From NCBI GenBank assembly GCA_916613615.1, contig OU744730.1:34891315-34955314 (forward strand): 64,000 nt of DNA, in the 5' to 3' direction. This stretch comes from Steromphala cineraria. Taxonomy: Eukaryota > Mollusca > Gastropoda > Trochida > Trochidae. Made by a program: the position numbers and the translations under genes. Position 1 is the stretch's first letter. Each line of letters starts with the position of its first letter. The notes beneath the pieces are model-generated. The model ran no database searches, was not told the origin of the DNA, and saw nothing but the letters and a program-made list of their open reading frames with translations. Below, piece after piece: positions 61,001 to 64,000 of this stretch.

Positions 61001-64000
61001 GAGGAGGCTGGTATATTGTGATGAGAGGAGGGAGGACGCTGGTATATTGTGATGAGAGGAGGGAGGAGGCTGGTATATTATGATGATGGGAGGGAGGAGG
61101 CTGGTATATTGTGATGAGAGGAGGGAGGAGGCTGGTATATTATGATGATGGGAGGGAGGAGGCTGGTATATTGTGATGAGAGGAGGGAGGAGGCTGGTAT
61201 ATTGTGATGATGGGAGGGAGGAGGCTGGTATATTGTGATGAGAGGAGGGAGGAGGTTGGTATATTGTGATGAGAGGAGGGAGGAGGCTGGTATATTATGA
61301 TGATGGGAGGGAGGAGGCTGGTATATTGTGATGAGAGGAGGGAGGAGGCTGGTATATTGTGATGATGGGAGGGAGGAGGTTGGTATATTGTGATGATGGG
61401 AGGGAGGAGGCTGGTATATTGTGATGAGAGGAGGGAGGAGGCTGGTATATTATGATGATGGGAGGGAGGACGCTGTTATATTGTGATGAGAGGAGGGAGG
61501 AGGCTGGTATATTATGATGATGGGAGGGAGGAGGCTGGTATATTGTGATGAGAGGAGGGAGGAGGCTGGTATATTGTGATGATGGGAGGGAGGAGGTTGG
61601 TATATTGTGATGATGGGAGGGAGGAGGCTGGTATATTGTGATGAGAGGAGGGAGGAGGTTGGTATATTGTGATGATGGGAGGGAGGAGGCTGGTATATTG
61701 TGATGATGGGAGGGAGGAGGCTGGTATATTGTGATGATGGGAGGGAGGAGGCTGGTATATTGTGATGAGAGGAGGGAGGAGGCTGGTATATTGTGATGAG
61801 AGGAGGGAGGAGGTTGGTATATTGTGATGATGGGAGGGAGGAGGCTGGTATATTGTGATGAGAGGAGGTAGGAGGTTGGTATATTGTGATGATGGGAGGG
61901 AGGAGGTTGGTATATTGTGTTGATGGGAGGGAGGAGGTTGGTATATTGTGATGATGGGGAGGAGGTTGGTATATTGTGATGATGGAAGGGAGGAGGTTGG
62001 CATATTGTGATGATGGGAGGGAGTAGGTTGGTATATTGTGATGATTGGAGGGAGGAGGTTGGTATATTGTGATGATGGGAGGGAGGAGGTTGGTATATTG
62101 TGATAATGGGAGGGAGGAGGTTGGTATATTGTGATGATGGGAGGGAGGAGGTTGGTATATTGTGATGATGGGGAGGAGGTTGGTATATTGTGATGATGGG
62201 GAGGAGGTTGGTATATTGGGATGATGGGAGGGAAGTTGGTATATTGTGACGAGGAGGGAGGAGGTTGGTATATTGTGATGATGGGAGGGAGGTTAGTATA
62301 TTGTGATGAGGAGGGAGGAGGTTGGTATATTGTGATGATGGGAGGGAGGAGGTTGGTATATTGTGATGATGGGAGGGAGGAGGTTGGCATATTGTGATGA
62401 TGGGAGGGAGGATGTTGGTATATTGTGATGTTTGGAGGGAGGAGGTTGGTATATTTTGATGATGGGAGGGAGGAGGTTGGTATATTGTGATTATGGGAGG
62501 GAGGTTGGTATATTGTGATGAGGAGGGAGGAGGCTGGTATATTGTGATGAGAGGAGGGAGGAGGCTGGAATATTGTGATGATGGGAGGGAGGAGGTTGGT
62601 ATATTGTGATGAGAGGAGGGAGGACGCTGGTATATTGTGATGAGAGGAGGGAGGAGGCTGGTATATTGTGATGAGAGGAGGGAGGAGGCTGGTATATTGT
62701 GATGATGGGAGGGAGGAGGTTGGTATATTATGATGATGGGAGGGAGGAGGCTGGTATATTGTGATGAGAGGAGGGAGGAGGTTGGTTTATTATGATGATG
62801 GGAGGGAGGAGGCTGGTATATTGTGATGAGAGGAGGGAGGAGGTTGGTATATTATGATGATGGGAGGGAGGAGGCTGGTATATTGTGATGAGAGGAGGGA
62901 GGACGCTGGTATATTGTGATGAGAGGAGGGAGGAGGCTGGTATATTATGATGATGGGAGGGAGGAGGCTGGTATATTGTGATGAGAGGAGGGAGGAGGCT
63001 GGTATATTATGATGATGGGAGGGAGGAGGCTAGTATATTGTGATGAGAGGAGGGAGGAGGCTGGTATATTGTGATGATGGGAGGGAGGAGGCTGGTATAT
63101 TGTGATGAGAGGAGGGAGGAGGTTGGTATATTGTGATGAGAGGAGGGAGGAGGCTGGTATATTATGATGATGGGAGGGAGGAGGCTGGTATATTGTGATG
63201 AGAGGAGGGAGGAGGCTGGTATATTGTGATGATGGGAGGGAGGAGGTTGGTATATTGTGATGATGGGAGGGAGGAGGCTGGTATATTGTGATGAGAGGAG
63301 GGAGGAGGCTGGTATATTATGATGATGGGAGGGAGGACGCTGGTATATTGTGATGAGAGGAGGGAGGAGGCTGGTATATTGTGATGATGGGAGGGAGGAG
63401 GCTGGTATATTGTGATGAGAGGAGGGAGGAGGCTGGTATATTGTGATGATGGGAGGGAGGAGGTTGGTATATTGTGATTATGGGAGGGAGGAGGCTGGTA
63501 TATTGTGATGAGAGGAGGGAGGAGGCTGGTATATTGTGATGATGGGAGGGAGGAGGCTGGTATATTGTGATGAGAGAGGGGAGGAGGTTGGTATATTGTG
63601 ATGATGGGAGGGAGAAGGCTGGTATATTGTGATGATGGGAGGGAGGAGGCTGGTATATTGTGATGAGAGGAGGGAGGGGGTTGGTATATTGTGATGAGGA
63701 GGGAGGAGGTTGGTATATTGTGATGATGGGAGGGAGGTTGGTATATTGTGATGAGAGGAGGGAGGAGGTTGGTATATTGTGATGAGAGGAGGGAGGAGGC
63801 TGGTATATTGTGATGAGAGGAGGGAGGAGGTTGGTATATTGTGATGAGAGGAGGGAGGAGGCTGGTATATTGTGATGATGGGGAGGAGGCTGGTATATTG
63901 TGATGAGAGGAGGGAGGAGGTTGGTATATTGTGATGAGAGGAGGGAGGAGGTTGGTATATTGTGATGAGAGGAGGGAGGAGGTTGGTATATTGTGATGAT
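58056..64000 (+). repeat. 31-bp purine-rich minisatellite with higher-order structure, runs off the window
   Basis: Roughly 190-200 units built on GGTATATTGTGATGATGGG AGGGAGGAGGTT. Variants have GATGAGAGG for GATGATGGG, GCTGG for GTTGG, and shorter units (GATGGGGAGG, GATGAGGAGG). A run of variants around 60,120-61,450 recurs at about 61,985-63,320 (offset about 1.84-1.87 kb), so large blocks have duplicated. Long frames on the - strand (PTSSLPSSQYTNLLPPIITI) follow from the 31-bp length and are not genes. GGGAGGGAGGAGG runs are candidate G-quadruplex or triplex motifs. Confidence 0.95.

Noticed and set aside
57929..62390. Minus-strand frames PTSSLPSSQYTNLLPP...
   Set aside because: Produced by the 31-bp minisatellite (93-bp translated period); no start or splice context and no other coding signal.

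Overview
This is eukaryotic DNA: AT-rich, intron-dominated and packed with retrotransposons and tandem repeats. The dispersed TIR repeats carrying GTCCGTCCGT runs, the several DIRS-like tyrosine-recombinase retrotransposons and the tRNA-derived SINEs resemble what is known from mollusc genomes, most likely a bivalve. The species cannot be named from the sequence.

One host gene spans the whole window on the + strand. Seven exons at 2223-2492, 3210-3479, 22818-23048, 29225-29398, 39067-39165, 50768-50869 and 57784-57898 join in phase. Together they encode the UBA region, RING1, IBR and the start of the IBR-RING2 linker of an RBR E3 ubiquitin ligase of the HOIP/RNF31 type, the catalytic subunit of the linear ubiquitin assembly complex. 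The PUB and NZF domains lie upstream of the window. The rest of the catalytic half (RING2 and LDD) lies downstream.

Almost everything else is intron. Minisatellites crowd the exon borders: a 30-bp array (1-2222) running in frame into the UBA exon, a 63-bp x4 duplication of the exon-3 acceptor, a 51-bp array just after the RING1 exon donor, a 16-bp array before the IBR exon, a 48-bp array ending at the last acceptor, and a purine-rich 31-bp array filling the last 5.9 kb.

The long intron 3480-22817 holds a decayed DIRS-like element (about 3740-9440). It carries an antisense recombinase fragment and a second, Ngaro/DIRS-like element that itself carries a SINE. Next comes a LINE (9789-20724, 19-bp target duplication) that was split by a complete, apparently young DIRS element (12226-18853) with 203-bp inverted repeats and an internal complementary region. 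The intron 23049-29224 carries a poly-A-tailed, 5'-truncated LINE. The intron 29399-39066 is a three-level nest: LINE-B inside a 146-bp-module TIR repeat inside another repeat. The intron 39166-50767 holds a dead DIRS element (41070-45529), a TIR-like repeat and a SINE. The intron 50870-57783 holds further repeat copies and a TTAA-flanked MITE.

The points most worth a second look are the possible coding or splice-site role of the exon-hugging arrays, the intact DIRS element with a reconstructable empty site, and the nuclear-receptor-like half-site clusters carried by the dispersed TIR repeats.
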